Of a DNA stretch of 41,191 nucleotides, positions 1-12,272 are shown in pieces. The notes under the pieces were generated by a model. That model was not told the origin of the DNA and searched no databases. It saw only the letters and a program-made list of their open reading frames with translations. Source of the stretch: Pseudomonadota bacterium (lineage in GTDB: Bacteria > Pseudomonadota > Alphaproteobacteria > Rhodospirillales > 2-02-FULL-58-16); NCBI GenBank assembly GCA_022545455.1, contig JACZQZ010000009.1:1-41191 (forward strand), read 5' to 3'. The translations under genes and the position numbers were made by a program. Numbering within the stretch: the stretch's first letter is position 1; each line of letters opens with the position of its first letter.

Positions 1-1371
1 AAGGAAAGGGCGGCGGACCACGCCTCCCGCCTGGCGGCGCTGACGCAGACGGCGGCGGACGTCGACGCCGAACTGAAGGTGGCCGAAGTCCGGGCCAGGG
101 AGGCCGGCGAGGCCCTGGACGCCCTGCCCGAGGCGGACGCCGCCCGCCGGCAGGTGGACGGGCTGAGGGCGGAGCTGGCCCGGAGCCGCGCGGTCCAGGC
201 GGAATGCCGCAGCGCCCACGATACCCTGATCCACGCGGCCGAGGAACGGCGCCACCGCCTGGAAGACATGGTCGGCGAGGTGGAATCGTGGCGCCGGCGC
301 ATCGACGACGCCACCCGCCAGATCGAACGGCTCGAGGAGCGGCGCCGGGCGGCGGCGGCGGCGGCGGACCTCTTGTCCGCCGCGCCCGAAGAGGTCGCGG
401 AAAAGCGCCGTCGGTTGCTGAGCGCCCTGGAATCGGCGGAGGCCAAACGCGCCGCCGCGGCCGACCGGCTGGCCGAAACCGAGACCCGGGTGGCCGAGGC
501 GGAGCGCATCCTGCGCGCGGCGGAGGCCGACCTTCGCGACGCCCGCGAGCGGCGGGTGCGCGCCGAAGGCCTGGTCGAACAAGCCGAGCAGGCCTGCACG
601 AGCCTCACCCAGCGCATCGCCGAGCGCCTGGAGTGCGCGCCCGACCGGTTGCGCGAAATGGCGGGCCTGGCCGAGGACGCCGAACTCCCCGACATGGAGG
701 CGGTGGAGCGGCGCGTCGAACGCCTGCACCGCGAACGCGAGACCATGGGGCCGGTGAACCTGAGGGCGGAGCAGGAGGCGGGCGAGCTGAAGGAGCAGAT
801 GGACTCCCTCGACACCGAGCGCGCCGACCTGATCAAGGCCATCGAAAAGCTGCGCCGGGGCATCAACGAGCTCAACCGCGAAGGACGGGAAAGGCTTCTC
901 GCCTCGTTCAAGGAGGTGGACCAGCACTTCCGGGAACTGTTCGTGCGCCTGTTCGGCGGCGGCCGGGCCCATCTCGCGCTGACCGAGTCGGACGACCCCC
1001 TGGAGGCCGGCCTGGAAATCCTGGCCAGCCCGCCGGGCAAGCGGCTGCAGGCCCTGTCGCTGCTGTCGGGCGGCGAGCAGGCGCTCACCGCCATCGCGCT
1101 GTTGTTCGCCGTTTTCCTGACCAACCCGGCGCCGATCTGCGTCCTCGACGAGGCGGACGCGCCCCTGGACGACGCCAACGTCGACCGGTTCTGCACCCTG
1201 CTCGAGGAGATGGCCGCCTCCGGACAAACCAACTTCCTGATCATCACCCACCACCGCATGACCATGGCCCGCATGGACCGGCTGTTCGGCGTGACCATGG
1301 GCGAGCGCGGGGTGTCGCAACTGGTGTCGGTGGACCTGCGCCAGGCCGAGGAGCTCAGGGCCACCGCCTGA
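1..1371 (+). CDS. smc: Chromosome segregation protein SMC, C-terminal part (5' truncated by window edge)
   Basis: Frame is open from base 1. Coiled-coil region is followed by ABC signature [19 protein letters not shown] and Walker B/D-loop [19 protein letters not shown]. Confidence 0.95.
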   Translation, partial: KERAADHASRLAALTQTAADVDAELKVAEVRAREAGEALDALPEADAARRQVDGLRAELARSRAVQAECRSAHDTLIHAAEERRHRLEDMVGEVESWRRRIDDATRQIERLEERRRAAAAAADLLSAAPEEVAEKRRRLLSALESAEAKRAAAADRLAETETRVAEAERILRAAEADLRDARERRVRAEGLVEQAEQACTSLTQRIAERLECAPDRLREMAGLAEDAELPDMEAVERRVERLHRERETMGPVNLRAEQEAGELKEQMDSLDTERADLIKAIEKLRRGINELNREGRERLLASFKEVDQHFRELFVRLFGGGRAHLALTESDDPLEAGLEILASPPGKRLQALSLLSGGEQALTAIALLFAVFLTNPAPICVLDEADAPLDDANVDRFCTLLEEMAASGQTNFLIITHHRMTMARMDRLFGVTMGERGVSQLVSVDLRQAEELRATA

Positions 1372-1378
1372 ACGGCGT

Positions 1379-1453
1379 CTCCCCCGGGGGTCGCGGGGGC
1401 GCCCCCCGCATACGGTGTCGGGGGGACACCCCCGGTGGCCCCCCGGGGGTTTT
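1379..1453. repeat. GC-rich dispersed palindromic repeat family A, copy 1; probable smc transcription terminator
   Basis: Near-identical to the reverse complement of 6471-6538 (gcgccccccgcatacggtgtcggggggacacccccggtggccccccgggg). Distal hairpin cccccgg...ccggggg is followed by TTTT. Confidence 0.75.
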
Positions 1454-1516
1454 CCGGCCCGGAATAAAGGAAATTATTTCCGTATTATCAACCCGTTAGG
1501 CGTGGGGTTTTCGATC

Positions 1517-1545
1517 TTGACAGGTCTCCGGCCCGCCATTACTTT
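1517..1545 (+). promoter_or_regulatory. Candidate sigma70-like promoter for the atp (F0) operon
   Basis: TTGACA at 1517-1522, 17-bp spacer, weak -10 TACTTT at 1540-1545, about 70 bp upstream of atpI. Confidence 0.35.
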
Positions 1546-1617
1546 TCGCCCCGCATATGGCACAACTCCGGCCAAACGGGGAGTTTCCCGCGCGCCTTCC
1601 CTGTGCGCGATGTTCCG

Positions 1618-2043
1618 ATGAGCGAAGGCAAGGCCCCGCATCCTTCCGCGCCCCCGGCGCCGAAACATCCGACGGCGCTGGAAGACCTGGATGCACGCCT
1701 GCGCCATGCCCGCGCGGCACGGGAACCGCCGGCGCCGAAGCACGAAGGGGTGCCGATGAGCGGTCTCGGCATGGCGTTCCGCATCGGGACGGAACTGGTG
1801 GCGGCCCTGGCCGTGGGCGTAGGCATCGGTCTCCTGCTCGACCACTGGCTGGACACCGGGCCGTGGTTCCTGGTCGTGTTTTTCTTCCTCGGCGCGGCCG
1901 CCGGAATGCTGAACGTCTACCGCGCGGCAAGCGGTATCGGTCTGGCCCCCGGTTTTCCGCAACGCCCTGAGAAGGGCACGGAACCGGGGGAAGAGAAAGA
2001 GGAACACGACGGACCGGCCGGAACCGGGCGGCCGGGAAACTAA
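1618..2043 (+). CDS. atpI: ATP synthase F0 accessory protein I (AtpI)
   Basis: Two-TM protein GMAFRIGTELVAALAVGVGIGLLLDHWLDTGPWFLVVFFFLGAAAGMLNVYR directly upstream of atpB. ATG at 1618 preferred over the upstream GTG at 1603. Confidence 0.88.
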   Translation: MSEGKAPHPSAPPAPKHPTALEDLDARLRHARAAREPPAPKHEGVPMSGLGMAFRIGTELVAALAVGVGIGLLLDHWLDTGPWFLVVFFFLGAAAGMLNVYRAASGIGLAPGFPQRPEKGTEPGEEKEEHDGPAGTGRPGN

Positions 2044-2072
2044 GTATAAGACGAGGGACGGCGGGACATACC

Positions 2073-2798
2073 GTGGCCAATCCGTTAGCGCAGTTCGAAA
2101 TCACCACCCTGGTTCCCATTCAACTGGGCGGGGTCGACGCGTCGTTTACCAATTCCGGCCTGTTCATGGTCGTCGCGGTGACCGCCATCACCCTTTTCCT
2201 GACCCTGGGCATGCGGGCCCACCGCCTGGTTCCGGGGCGCTGGCAATCCATGGCCGAGCTCAGTTACGAATTCATAGCCTCGATGGTGCGTGACAACGTG
2301 GGCACGGAAGGGCGCCCGTATTTTCCCTTCATCTTCTCGCTGTTCATGTTCATCCTGTTCGCCAACCTGATCGGCCTCGTTCCGTACAGCTTCACCTTCA
2401 CCAGCCACATCATCGTCACCTTCGCCATGGCCATCACCGTCTTCCTCGGCGTCACCGTCATCGGGATCATCCGCCACGGGCTGCGTTTCTTCACCCTCTT
2501 CCTGCCCAGCGGGGTGCCCATGGTCATGGCCCCGTTGCTGATTCCCATCGAGATCGTCTCGTACCTGTCCCGGCCGGTCAGCCTTTCCATCCGGCTGTTC
2601 GCCAACATGATGGCGGGGCACACCATGCTCAAGGTGTTTGCCGGGTTCGTCGTGCCCCTTGGCATCCTCGGCGGATGGGCGCCGCTCGCCGTCGACGTGG
2701 CGCTCACGGGGTTCGAGTTCCTGGTGGCGGTCTTGCAGGCCTATGTGTTTACGATTCTGACCTGCCTTTACCTGAACGACGCGATAAATCTGCATTAG
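2073..2798 (+). CDS. atpB: ATP synthase F0 subunit a
   Basis: SLSIRLFANMMAGHTMLKV and LVAVLQAYVFTILTCLYLNDAI motifs; GTG start. Confidence 0.97.
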   Translation: MANPLAQFEITTLVPIQLGGVDASFTNSGLFMVVAVTAITLFLTLGMRAHRLVPGRWQSMAELSYEFIASMVRDNVGTEGRPYFPFIFSLFMFILFANLIGLVPYSFTFTSHIIVTFAMAITVFLGVTVIGIIRHGLRFFTLFLPSGVPMVMAPLLIPIEIVSYLSRPVSLSIRLFANMMAGHTMLKVFAGFVVPLGILGGWAPLAVDVALTGFEFLVAVLQAYVFTILTCLYLNDAINLH

Positions 2799-2821
2799 AG
2801 AGAAACCGAGGAAACAGGACC

Positions 2822-3046
2822 ATGGAATTAGACGCCGCGAAAATGGTTGGCGCCGGCTTGGCCGTTATCGGCCTGGGCGGCGTGGGCGCCGGGATCGGCA
2901 ATATCTTCGCATCCCTGATCGGCTCCATCGCCCGCAACCCCGCCGCCCGGGGCCAGGTGTTCGGCCTGTCCATGCTGGGCTTTGCCCTGGTCGAGGCGGT
3001 GGCGCTGTACGCCCTGCTGATCTCGTTCCTGATCCTGTTCACCTGA
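2822..3046 (+). CDS. atpE: ATP synthase F0 subunit c
   Basis: MELDAAKMVGAGLAVIGLGGVGAGIGNIFASLIGSIARNPA...GFALVEAVALYALLISFLILF. Confidence 0.97.
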   Translation: MELDAAKMVGAGLAVIGLGGVGAGIGNIFASLIGSIARNPAARGQVFGLSMLGFALVEAVALYALLISFLILFT

Positions 3047-3104
3047 GGCGACGGGACGCGGGCGGCGCGGGCGCGCCGGCCGCAAATTCCCAGGGGAGCG
3101 CGCA

Positions 3105-3680
3105 ATGGTCATGGGGACCGTAAGGACGGCGCTGGCATTCGCGACCGGCGCCATGGCCCTTCCCGCCGGGCCGGCTTTGGCGGCGGGCCTGCCGCAACTG
3201 GATCCGTCCACGTACGCGCCCCAGGTCATCTGGCTGGCCATCACCTTTGGCGTGCTCTACGTCCTCATGGCCAGGGTGGCGCTGCCCAGGATCGGCCACG
3301 TGCTGGAGGAGCGCCGGCACAAGATCGATCGAAACCTGAAAATGGCCGAAACCCTGAAGGTCGACGCCGAGGACGCGGCCGAGGCCTACGAGGGCGCCAT
3401 GGCCGACGCCCGGGCCCGCGCCGGGAACGTGCTCGGCGACGTCCGCGAGCGCGCGGCCAAGGAAACGGCCGAGCGCCAGGCGGAACTGGGCGCGCGCCTG
3501 CACGCCGACATCCAGGAGGCGGAAGCGGGCATCGCCGAGGCCAGGGACAAGGCCGTGGCCGGCATCCGGGACCTGGCGGCCGAGGTGGCGCATTCGGCGG
3601 CGGAGAAGCTGGCCGGGGAAACCGTGGACGCGGGCGCGGTGCGAAGCGCCGTCGACGCGGTGCTGAAGGAGCGCGGATAA
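3105..3680 (+). CDS. ATP synthase F0 subunit b' (AtpF2/AtpG type)
   Basis: N-terminal TM followed by a long charged helix; lies between atpE and atpF in the standard alphaproteobacterial order. Confidence 0.9.
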   Translation: MVMGTVRTALAFATGAMALPAGPALAAGLPQLDPSTYAPQVIWLAITFGVLYVLMARVALPRIGHVLEERRHKIDRNLKMAETLKVDAEDAAEAYEGAMADARARAGNVLGDVRERAAKETAERQAELGARLHADIQEAEAGIAEARDKAVAGIRDLAAEVAHSAAEKLAGETVDAGAVRSAVDAVLKERG

Positions 3681-4207
3681 TGCGGGCATGGGCGGCGGAA
3701 ACGGCCGCCGGGGCCGGCGAGGCCTTCTACGAGGCGCCCGAGTTCTGGGTGGCGGTGGCCTTCGTCATCGTCGTCGCCGCCATCTTCAAGCCGGTGGCCG
3801 GCCGCATCGGCGCCGCCCTGGACGACCGTGCCGAGACCATCAAGACCCAGATCGACGAGGCCGTGCGCCTGCACGAGGAGGCCCAGGAACTCCTGGCTTC
3901 GTACGAGCGCAAGCATCGCCACGCGGCTGCCGAGGCCGAAGAGATCGTCGAGCGCGCCCGCAAGGAAGCCGACAGGCTGGGCAAAAGGGCGGCAGAGGAC
4001 CTGGAGAAGGCCCTGAAACGGCGCCAGCAACAGGCCATGGAGCGGATCGCCCGGGCCGAGGCCGAGGCCCTGGACGAGGTCCGCGGCGTCGCCGTCGACG
4101 TGGCGCTGGACGCCACCCGGCGCCTGCTGGCGGAAAAGGTGTCGGGCAAAAGGGCCGACGCCATGATCGACGCCGCCATCGAGGAACTGCCGGAAAAGCT
4201 GGGCTGA
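3680..4207 (+). CDS. atpF: ATP synthase F0 subunit b
   Basis: FWVAVAFVIVVAAIFKPVAGRIGAALDDRAETIKTQIDEA; start overlaps the b' stop (taATG). Confidence 0.93.
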   Translation: MRAWAAETAAGAGEAFYEAPEFWVAVAFVIVVAAIFKPVAGRIGAALDDRAETIKTQIDEAVRLHEEAQELLASYERKHRHAAAEAEEIVERARKEADRLGKRAAEDLEKALKRRQQQAMERIARAEAEALDEVRGVAVDVALDATRRLLAEKVSGKRADAMIDAAIEELPEKLG

Positions 4208-4214
4208 GCCCCTG

Positions 4215-6641
<2,427 letters not shown>

Positions 6642-6757
6642 CGTCGCGCGCCGCTTGTGATGCTCCACCATCACGGCGCGCCGCGCTCCTAGCCGGAAAC
6701 CTCGCAAGACCGTCGTATGGTGCGCCAAATCGTGAAAGTGAGTACTAGAACCCCGGC

Positions 6758-8431
6758 TCACGGCCCCGGCCCTTCGAGCAGGCTGCCGGCCGCGGCCCGC
6801 GCCTCGTCGGTCACCCGCGCGCCGGCCAGCATGCGCGCGATCTCTTCCTTGCGCGCCGGCTTGGAAAGGGCGTCCACGGTGGTCGTCACGCCCCGCCCGG
6901 CGGCCGATTTGGAGACCCGCCAGTGGTGGGCGCCGCGCGCCGCCACCTGGGGCGAATGGGTGACCACCAGCACCTGCACGGTGTCCGCCAGCCTGGCCAG
7001 GCGCTCGCCCACGGCCGCCGCCACGGCGCCGCCGACACCCGTATCGACCTCGTCGAAGACGATGGTGGGAACCGGATCGGCCTCGGCCAGCACGACGCGG
7101 AGCGCCAGCATGAACCGCGCCAGTTCGCCGCCCGAGGTGATGCGGTTCAGCGGTCCCGCCGGCATGCCGGGATTGGTCGCCACCTGGAAGACGACGCTTT
7201 CGCACCCCTGTTCGCCCCAGTCTTCCTCGTCCAGGGGTCTCAGCTCGGTCGAGAACGTGGCCTTGCCCAGCTTCAGGGGCTTGAGCTCCCCGGCGACGGC
7301 GGGATCGAGCCCAGCCGCGGCCTGCCGGCGGGCACCGCTCAACGCCCCGGCCGCCTCCATGAACGCGGCGCGCGCCGCCTTTTCCTCGCGCTCCAGCCTT
7401 TCCAGGGCCGCCGCGCCGTCCTCCACCGCCGCCAGCTCCGCGGCCAGCTTTCCATGCACCGCCGACAGGCCGTCGACGCCGGTGCCGTGCTTGCGGGCCA
7501 GGGCCCTGAGCGCGAACAGCCGTTCCTCCACCGCCTCCAGGGCGCGCCCGTCGAGGTCGATCCCGGCGCCCGCCTTTTCCACGAGGGCCGTGCCCTCGGC
7601 GACCTCCGCCTGGGCGCGCTCGAAGGCGGCGATGGCCGCGTCCAGGCGTCCGCCGGCCTTTTCCGCCACCCGCTCCAGATGCCTGAGCGCGCGCCGGAGC
7701 GCGGCCTCGACGCCGGGGCCTTCGCCGAGCGCCTCCGTCGCCTGGTTCATCGCCTGGAGCAGTTTTTCCGCGTGCATCATCACCGCCCGCTGGCCGGCCA
7801 GCGCCGCCTCCTCATCGGGTTTGGGATCGAGGGCCGCCAGTTCCCCGGTGGCGTGGCGCAGGAAGTCCTCCTCTGCCCGCGCCGCCTCCCACGCCGCCGC
7901 GGCCCCGGCCCGGGCCTGGCCGGCCCGGCGCCAGTTCCGGCGGGCCCCTCCGACGCGCGCCACGAGGGATTCCAGGTCCCCGTAGGCATCCAGCAGGGCG
8001 CGGTGGTTGGCCGGGTCGAGGAGGCGCTGGCTCTCGAACTGCCCGTGCACTTCGGCCAGGCTTTCGGCGAAGCGCCGCAGCAGCGCCACGCTCACCGGCT
8101 GGTCGTTGACGAAGGCCCGCGAGCGGCCGTCGGCGCCAAGCACCCGGCGCAGGAGCAGGGTCCCGTCGGCGCCGTCGATGCCGTGTTCTTCCAGGAGTTC
8201 ACCGGCGGGATGGCCGGCGGCCACGGCGAACTCCGCCGTGACCACGGCCTGCTTGGCGCCGTGGCGGACGAGGCGGCTGTCGGCGCGCACGCCGAGCGCC
8301 AGTCCCAGGGCGTCCAGCAGAATGGATTTCCCGGCCCCCGTTTCGCCGGTGAGCACGCACAAACCAAGATGGAAGGTAAGGTCCAGGCGGCCTATGAGGA
8401 CGACGTCGCGGATCGACAGAGTGCGCAGCAT
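6758..8431 (-). CDS. recN: DNA repair protein RecN
   Basis: [47 protein letters not shown] Walker [18 protein letters not shown] signature; [16 protein letters not shown] Walker B. Confidence 0.97.
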   Translation of the reverse strand: MLRTLSIRDVVLIGRLDLTFHLGLCVLTGETGAGKSILLDALGLALGVRADSRLVRHGAKQAVVTAEFAVAAGHPAGELLEEHGIDGADGTLLLRRVLGADGRSRAFVNDQPVSVALLRRFAESLAEVHGQFESQRLLDPANHRALLDAYGDLESLVARVGGARRNWRRAGQARAGAAAAWEAARAEEDFLRHATGELAALDPKPDEEAALAGQRAVMMHAEKLLQAMNQATEALGEGPGVEAALRRALRHLERVAEKAGGRLDAAIAAFERAQAEVAEGTALVEKAGAGIDLDGRALEAVEERLFALRALARKHGTGVDGLSAVHGKLAAELAAVEDGAAALERLEREEKAARAAFMEAAGALSGARRQAAAGLDPAVAGELKPLKLGKATFSTELRPLDEEDWGEQGCESVVFQVATNPGMPAGPLNRITSGGELARFMLALRVVLAEADPVPTIVFDEVDTGVGGAVAAAVGERLARLADTVQVLVVTHSPQVAARGAHHWRVSKSAAGRGVTTTVDALSKPARKEEIARMLAGARVTDEARAAAGSLLEGPGP

Positions 8432-8444
8432 CCCACCCGTCCGG

Positions 8445-9293
8445 CTACCAGAACTTGTACCACGGTTCCTTCTCCCTCTCCCCGGGCTCCTTTCCCTCCA
8501 TGAGATCGTAGGAATCGTTGTACCACTCGCTGCCCGGAAAGTTGTGGCCCAGCACGGCGGCCGTCTTGCGCGCCTCCTCGTCGACGCCGAGGGCGCGAAA
8601 GGCCTCGGTCAGGCGGTGCAGCGCCTCGGGCACGTGGGTCGTGGTCTGGTAGTTCTCGATGACCGCCTTGAACCGGTTGATGGCCGCCCCGTAATGGCCC
8701 TGGCGCAGATAATAGCGGCCGATCTCCATCTCTTTTCCGGCAAGGTGGTCATAGGTCAGGTCGATCTTGATCTTGGCGGCGCGCGCATACTTGGTTTCGG
8801 GATACCGGGAAACCAGCTGGTTCAGGGTCTTCAGGGCAGACTCGGTCATATTCTGGTCGCGGCTCACGTCCGAGATCTGTTCGTAGTAACTGAGCCCCTT
8901 CAGGTAATAGGCGTAGGGAACGTCGCGGTTGGACGGGTGCAGCTGGATAAAGCGGTCCAGCGCAACGATGGCGTCGTCGTAGTCATTGTTCTGGTAGTAC
9001 GCGTAGGCGGCCATCAACTGGGCCCTGGTCGCCCAGGTCGAGTAGGGGTGCTGGCGCTCCACCTCGTCGAACAGGGCGCCCGCGGCCCGGTAATCCTTGA
9101 CCTCGAGCGCATCCACCGCCTCGTTGTAGAGGGATTCCACGGGGCGTTCGACGTACTCGTCCTCCTCCGTGCCCGCACACGCGGCCAGGAGAACGACGCC
9201 CAGGACCGCCGCCAGCCTGGCGAACAAGGGAAAACGGCGCGGCGCGGCGGCATTCCCTCCCCTGGCCGGAAAATTACGCAAACCCGGATTCAT
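8445..9293 (-). CDS. bamD: Outer-membrane assembly lipoprotein BamD (ComL/YfiO)
   Basis: Lipobox VVLLAACAG; TPR-rich; FDEVERQHPYSTWATRAQLMAAYAYYQNNDYDDAIVALDRFIQLHPSN. Confidence 0.95.
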   Translation of the reverse strand: MNPGLRNFPARGGNAAAPRRFPLFARLAAVLGVVLLAACAGTEEDEYVERPVESLYNEAVDALEVKDYRAAGALFDEVERQHPYSTWATRAQLMAAYAYYQNNDYDDAIVALDRFIQLHPSNRDVPYAYYLKGLSYYEQISDVSRDQNMTESALKTLNQLVSRYPETKYARAAKIKIDLTYDHLAGKEMEIGRYYLRQGHYGAAINRFKAVIENYQTTTHVPEALHRLTEAFRALGVDEEARKTAAVLGHNFPGSEWYNDSYDLMEGKEPGEREKEPWYKFW

Positions 9294-9301
9294 ACCGCCG
9301 G

Positions 9302-9307
9302 ATTATA
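9302..9307 (-). promoter_or_regulatory. Consensus -10 element (TATAAT) just upstream of the bamD ATG
   Basis: Minus strand ...TTGTAC-N19-TATAAT-ccggcggt-ATG. The -10 is perfect; the -35 is suboptimal with a long spacer. Confidence 0.45.
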
Positions 9308-9418
9308 TCACGGTGGCACGGACTCTGTACAAGTTCGTGGCCGACGTGCGGGGCGCGACGGCTGCGGGAATTCGACGGTAATGCGGAAACGAACGGGGGG
9401 AGGCGGGCGGATACTGGT

Positions 9419-10408
9419 CTAGGCCGTCGCGGCCACGGCCACGGCCGGCTCGTCGGCCCAGGCGCCATCCACGGACTGCGCGTCGACGGCGTCGGCGTCC
9501 GCCACGTCGTAACACCAGGCTTCCGCATCGGCGAACAGGGCGCGCAGGAGCCGGTTGGTGATGGCATGCCCCGAACGGACGCCGTGAAAACGGCCGATGA
9601 TGGGGGCGCCGGCCAGATAGAGATCGCCCACGGCGTCCAAGACCTTGTGGCGGACAAATTCGTCCTCGAAGCGCAGGCCGCCCTCGTTGAGGACCTTGTC
9701 GCCGCTGACCACGACCGCGTTGTCCAGGGACCCGCCCTGGGCCAGTCCCTCGGCCCTTAGCCGTTCGAGCTCGTGCAGGAAGCCAAAGGTCCGGGCGGGG
9801 GCGAGCTCTTTCTTGAAGTTGCCGTTGATGAGGCCGATGGAGATGGTTTGCCGGGAAACGGCGGCGCAGTTGAATTCGATCTCGAAGCCGAGGGAAAACC
9901 CGGTGCCGGGCGAAAGCGAGGCAAAGCGCTTGCCTTCGTCGATCACGACCGCCTTGCGCACGCGGATGACGCGGAGCGGCGCCGCCTGTCCGACGATGCC
10001 CGCGCGCTCGATGAGGGCGACGAAGGGCGCCGCGCTGCCGTCCATGATCGGCACCTCGGGACCGGTGATGTCGATAACGGCATTGTCGATGGCGCAGCCG
10101 CGCAGGGCCGCCATCAGGTGCTCGACGGTGCTGACCGTCGCCCCGTCTTCGTTGCCCACGGTGGTGGACATCCGGGTATCGACCACCCGGTCCCAGGTCG
10201 CCGGAATCACGGAGCCGCCGGCGATGTCCGTGCGCCGGAACACGATTCCGCTCCCGGCCTCGCCCGGGCGCAGCGTCATCGACACCATGTCGCCGCAGTG
10301 CAGGGCAATGCCGGTGCACTCGACCGGACCTTTAAGGGTCTTCTGGCGGATGATTTTCTTGCGGTTGAATTTCGCAGCCGGCCTGCGGCTGCCGCGTGAA
10401 ACCCCCAT
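9419..10408 (-). CDS. lpxC: UDP-3-O-acyl-N-acetylglucosamine deacetylase
   Basis: [90 protein letters not shown]. Start at 10408 has a purine-rich SD (gggggaag). Confidence 0.95.
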   Translation of the reverse strand: MGVSRGSRRPAAKFNRKKIIRQKTLKGPVECTGIALHCGDMVSMTLRPGEAGSGIVFRRTDIAGGSVIPATWDRVVDTRMSTTVGNEDGATVSTVEHLMAALRGCAIDNAVIDITGPEVPIMDGSAAPFVALIERAGIVGQAAPLRVIRVRKAVVIDEGKRFASLSPGTGFSLGFEIEFNCAAVSRQTISIGLINGNFKKELAPARTFGFLHELERLRAEGLAQGGSLDNAVVVSGDKVLNEGGLRFEDEFVRHKVLDAVGDLYLAGAPIIGRFHGVRSGHAITNRLLRALFADAEAWCYDVADADAVDAQSVDGAWADEPAVAVAATA

Positions 10409-10490
10409 CTTCCCCCGCTTAAATTCCTTGGTCAGGTTCGACCCCCCCCCCCGGCAACGGCCCAATCCCCTTGGGCGCATTCCGGTGGAA

Positions 10491-10533
10491 GAGTGCCTCG
10501 GAGATGTCTTTACCAACATCGCCCGAGGCACTC
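10491..10533. terminator. Strong hairpin between ftsZ and lpxC (attenuator/terminator or processing site)
   Basis: Perfect 11-bp inverted repeat gagtgcctcgg / ccgaggcactc enclosing an inner gatgt/acatc stem; no long U-tract. Confidence 0.5.
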
Positions 10534-10580
10534 AAATCAACATTTGTTACGAATTGTTACGCCAACTCAGAGCCTTACCG

Positions 10581-12158
10581 TCAATTCGCCTGGCGGCGCA
10601 GGAAGGCCGGGATATCGAGCAGGTCCTCCTCGGCCTGGGCGACGGCCACGTGCTCGGCGGAATCGAGTCCGCCAGGCCGGCCGTGGCCGCCGGTTGGGTG
10701 CCTTTGCGCCGCCCCGTCGCCGTCCACCGCGGCGGCCTTGGCGCTTCTGGCGGCACGGCCGGTACCGGTGACCCGTTCGAAAAGGGTCGGTCCCCTGTCC
10801 CGGGCCGTCCGCCTGTCGGACGGCCTGTCCGGCGCCGGCGGAGGGGAAACCGCGGGCTTGTCGGCATTGCCGCCCGAGGGTTCGGCCGGCGGCGGGATGA
10901 AGATGTCGGTGGAGCCGAGGGCCGGTGTGGCGGGAGGACGCACCGCGGTTTCGCCGGCGGCGGCCTTGTCCGCGGCAGGTCCCGAGGCCGCCGGTTTCTC
11001 CGGTGCCGGCCCGGGGGTCTCGGACACGCTGGCGGCCGGTTCCGTGGCGGACGCGGCCGGCGGAACCATCTTCACCACCGTCGGCAACTTGTGCTCGGGC
11101 GCCTCGGCGTCCGCCTTTTGGGCCGGCGATGGAGCGTCCCCGGCGACCACGCTGAGCACGGCGGGGGCGGGTTGCGCCCCGGCCTGGACGTCGATTCCGG
11201 TGGCCACCACCGAGACCCGGATCTTGCCTTCCAGGTCCTCGGAGAAGGTGGAACCGAAGACGATGTAGCCTTCGTTGTCCACTTCGGCGCGGATCCGGTT
11301 GGCCGCCTCGTCCACCTCGAACAGTGTCATGTCGAGCCCGCCGGTGATGTTGATGAGGATGCCTTTTGCCCCCTTCATGGAGGTGTCGTCGAGCAGCGGG
11401 TTGGAGATGGCGGCCTCGGCGGCGTCGAGGGCGCGCCTCTCGCCCTCGGCCTCGCCGGTGCCCATCATCGCCTTGCCCATTTCGCTCATGACCGAGCGGA
11501 TGTCGGCGAAGTCCAGGTTGATCAGGCCCGGCATCACGATGAGGTCGGTGACCCCGCGCACACCCGAATACAGGACCTCGTCCGCCATGCTGAAGGCGTC
11601 GGCGAAGGTGGTCTTCTCGTTGGCGATGCGGAACAGGTTCTGGTTGGGAATGATGATCAGGGTATCGACGAACTGCTCAAGGTCCTCGATCCCGGCCTCG
11701 GCCACCTTCATACGGTGGACACCCTCGAAATGGAAGGGCTTGGTCACCACGCCGACGGTGAGAATCCCGTGTTCGCGCGCGGCGCGGGCGATCACCGGAG
11801 CGGCGCCCGTTCCGGTACCGCCGCCCATGCCGGCGGCGATGAACACCATGTTGGAGTCCTTGAGCCGTTCGATGATCTCCTCCATGCTCTCCTCGGCGGC
11901 GGCGCGCCCGATGTCGGGGCGCGACCCGGCTCCCAGGCCCCGGGTGATGGTGGTACCCATCTGAATGCGGCTGTCGGTGCGCGCCTGGGCCAGCGCCTGG
12001 GCGTCGGTGTTGGCGACGACGAAATCCACGCCCTCCAGTTCGGACCGGATCATGTTGTTGACGGCATTGCCGCCGCCGCCGCCGACGCCGAGGACGGTAA
12101 TCCGCGGCTTCAAGTCGGGTGTGTCGTTGTTGCTTGGTACGCTCAGGTTGATCGTCAT
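10581..12158 (-). CDS. ftsZ: Cell division protein FtsZ
   Basis: [33 protein letters not shown] tubulin signature; C-terminal peptide [13 protein letters not shown]; long Pro/Ala-rich linker. Confidence 0.98.
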   Translation of the reverse strand: MTINLSVPSNNDTPDLKPRITVLGVGGGGGNAVNNMIRSELEGVDFVVANTDAQALAQARTDSRIQMGTTITRGLGAGSRPDIGRAAAEESMEEIIERLKDSNMVFIAAGMGGGTGTGAAPVIARAAREHGILTVGVVTKPFHFEGVHRMKVAEAGIEDLEQFVDTLIIIPNQNLFRIANEKTTFADAFSMADEVLYSGVRGVTDLIVMPGLINLDFADIRSVMSEMGKAMMGTGEAEGERRALDAAEAAISNPLLDDTSMKGAKGILINITGGLDMTLFEVDEAANRIRAEVDNEGYIVFGSTFSEDLEGKIRVSVVATGIDVQAGAQPAPAVLSVVAGDAPSPAQKADAEAPEHKLPTVVKMVPPAASATEPAASVSETPGPAPEKPAASGPAADKAAAGETAVRPPATPALGSTDIFIPPPAEPSGGNADKPAVSPPPAPDRPSDRRTARDRGPTLFERVTGTGRAARSAKAAAVDGDGAAQRHPTGGHGRPGGLDSAEHVAVAQAEEDLLDIPAFLRRQAN

Positions 12159-12272
12159 GTCTTCCTCCGGATTGCAACCAAAACCAATTCCATTCGTGAA
12201 TGACGTGGGCAGAGCCTCCCCGGCGGCCCCGGGCCGTTCGCAGGCTGTGCCTGTGAATCACCCGTGTACAAA

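Noticed and set aside
2822-3046. Sodium-type c-ring in AtpE
   Set aside because: The ion-site region GFALVEAVALYALLI looks like a standard proton-type c subunit and lacks an obvious Na+-binding signature.
10409-10531. N-terminal extension of LpxC encoded across the poly-C tract
   Set aside because: A normal LpxC N-terminus with a good SD begins at 10408; the upstream sequence reads through the hairpin and homopolymer and does not resemble LpxC.
9645-12203. 852-aa plus-strand ORF antisense to lpxC/ftsZ
   Set aside because: Same reason; crosses a well-defined intergenic hairpin and two recognised genes.
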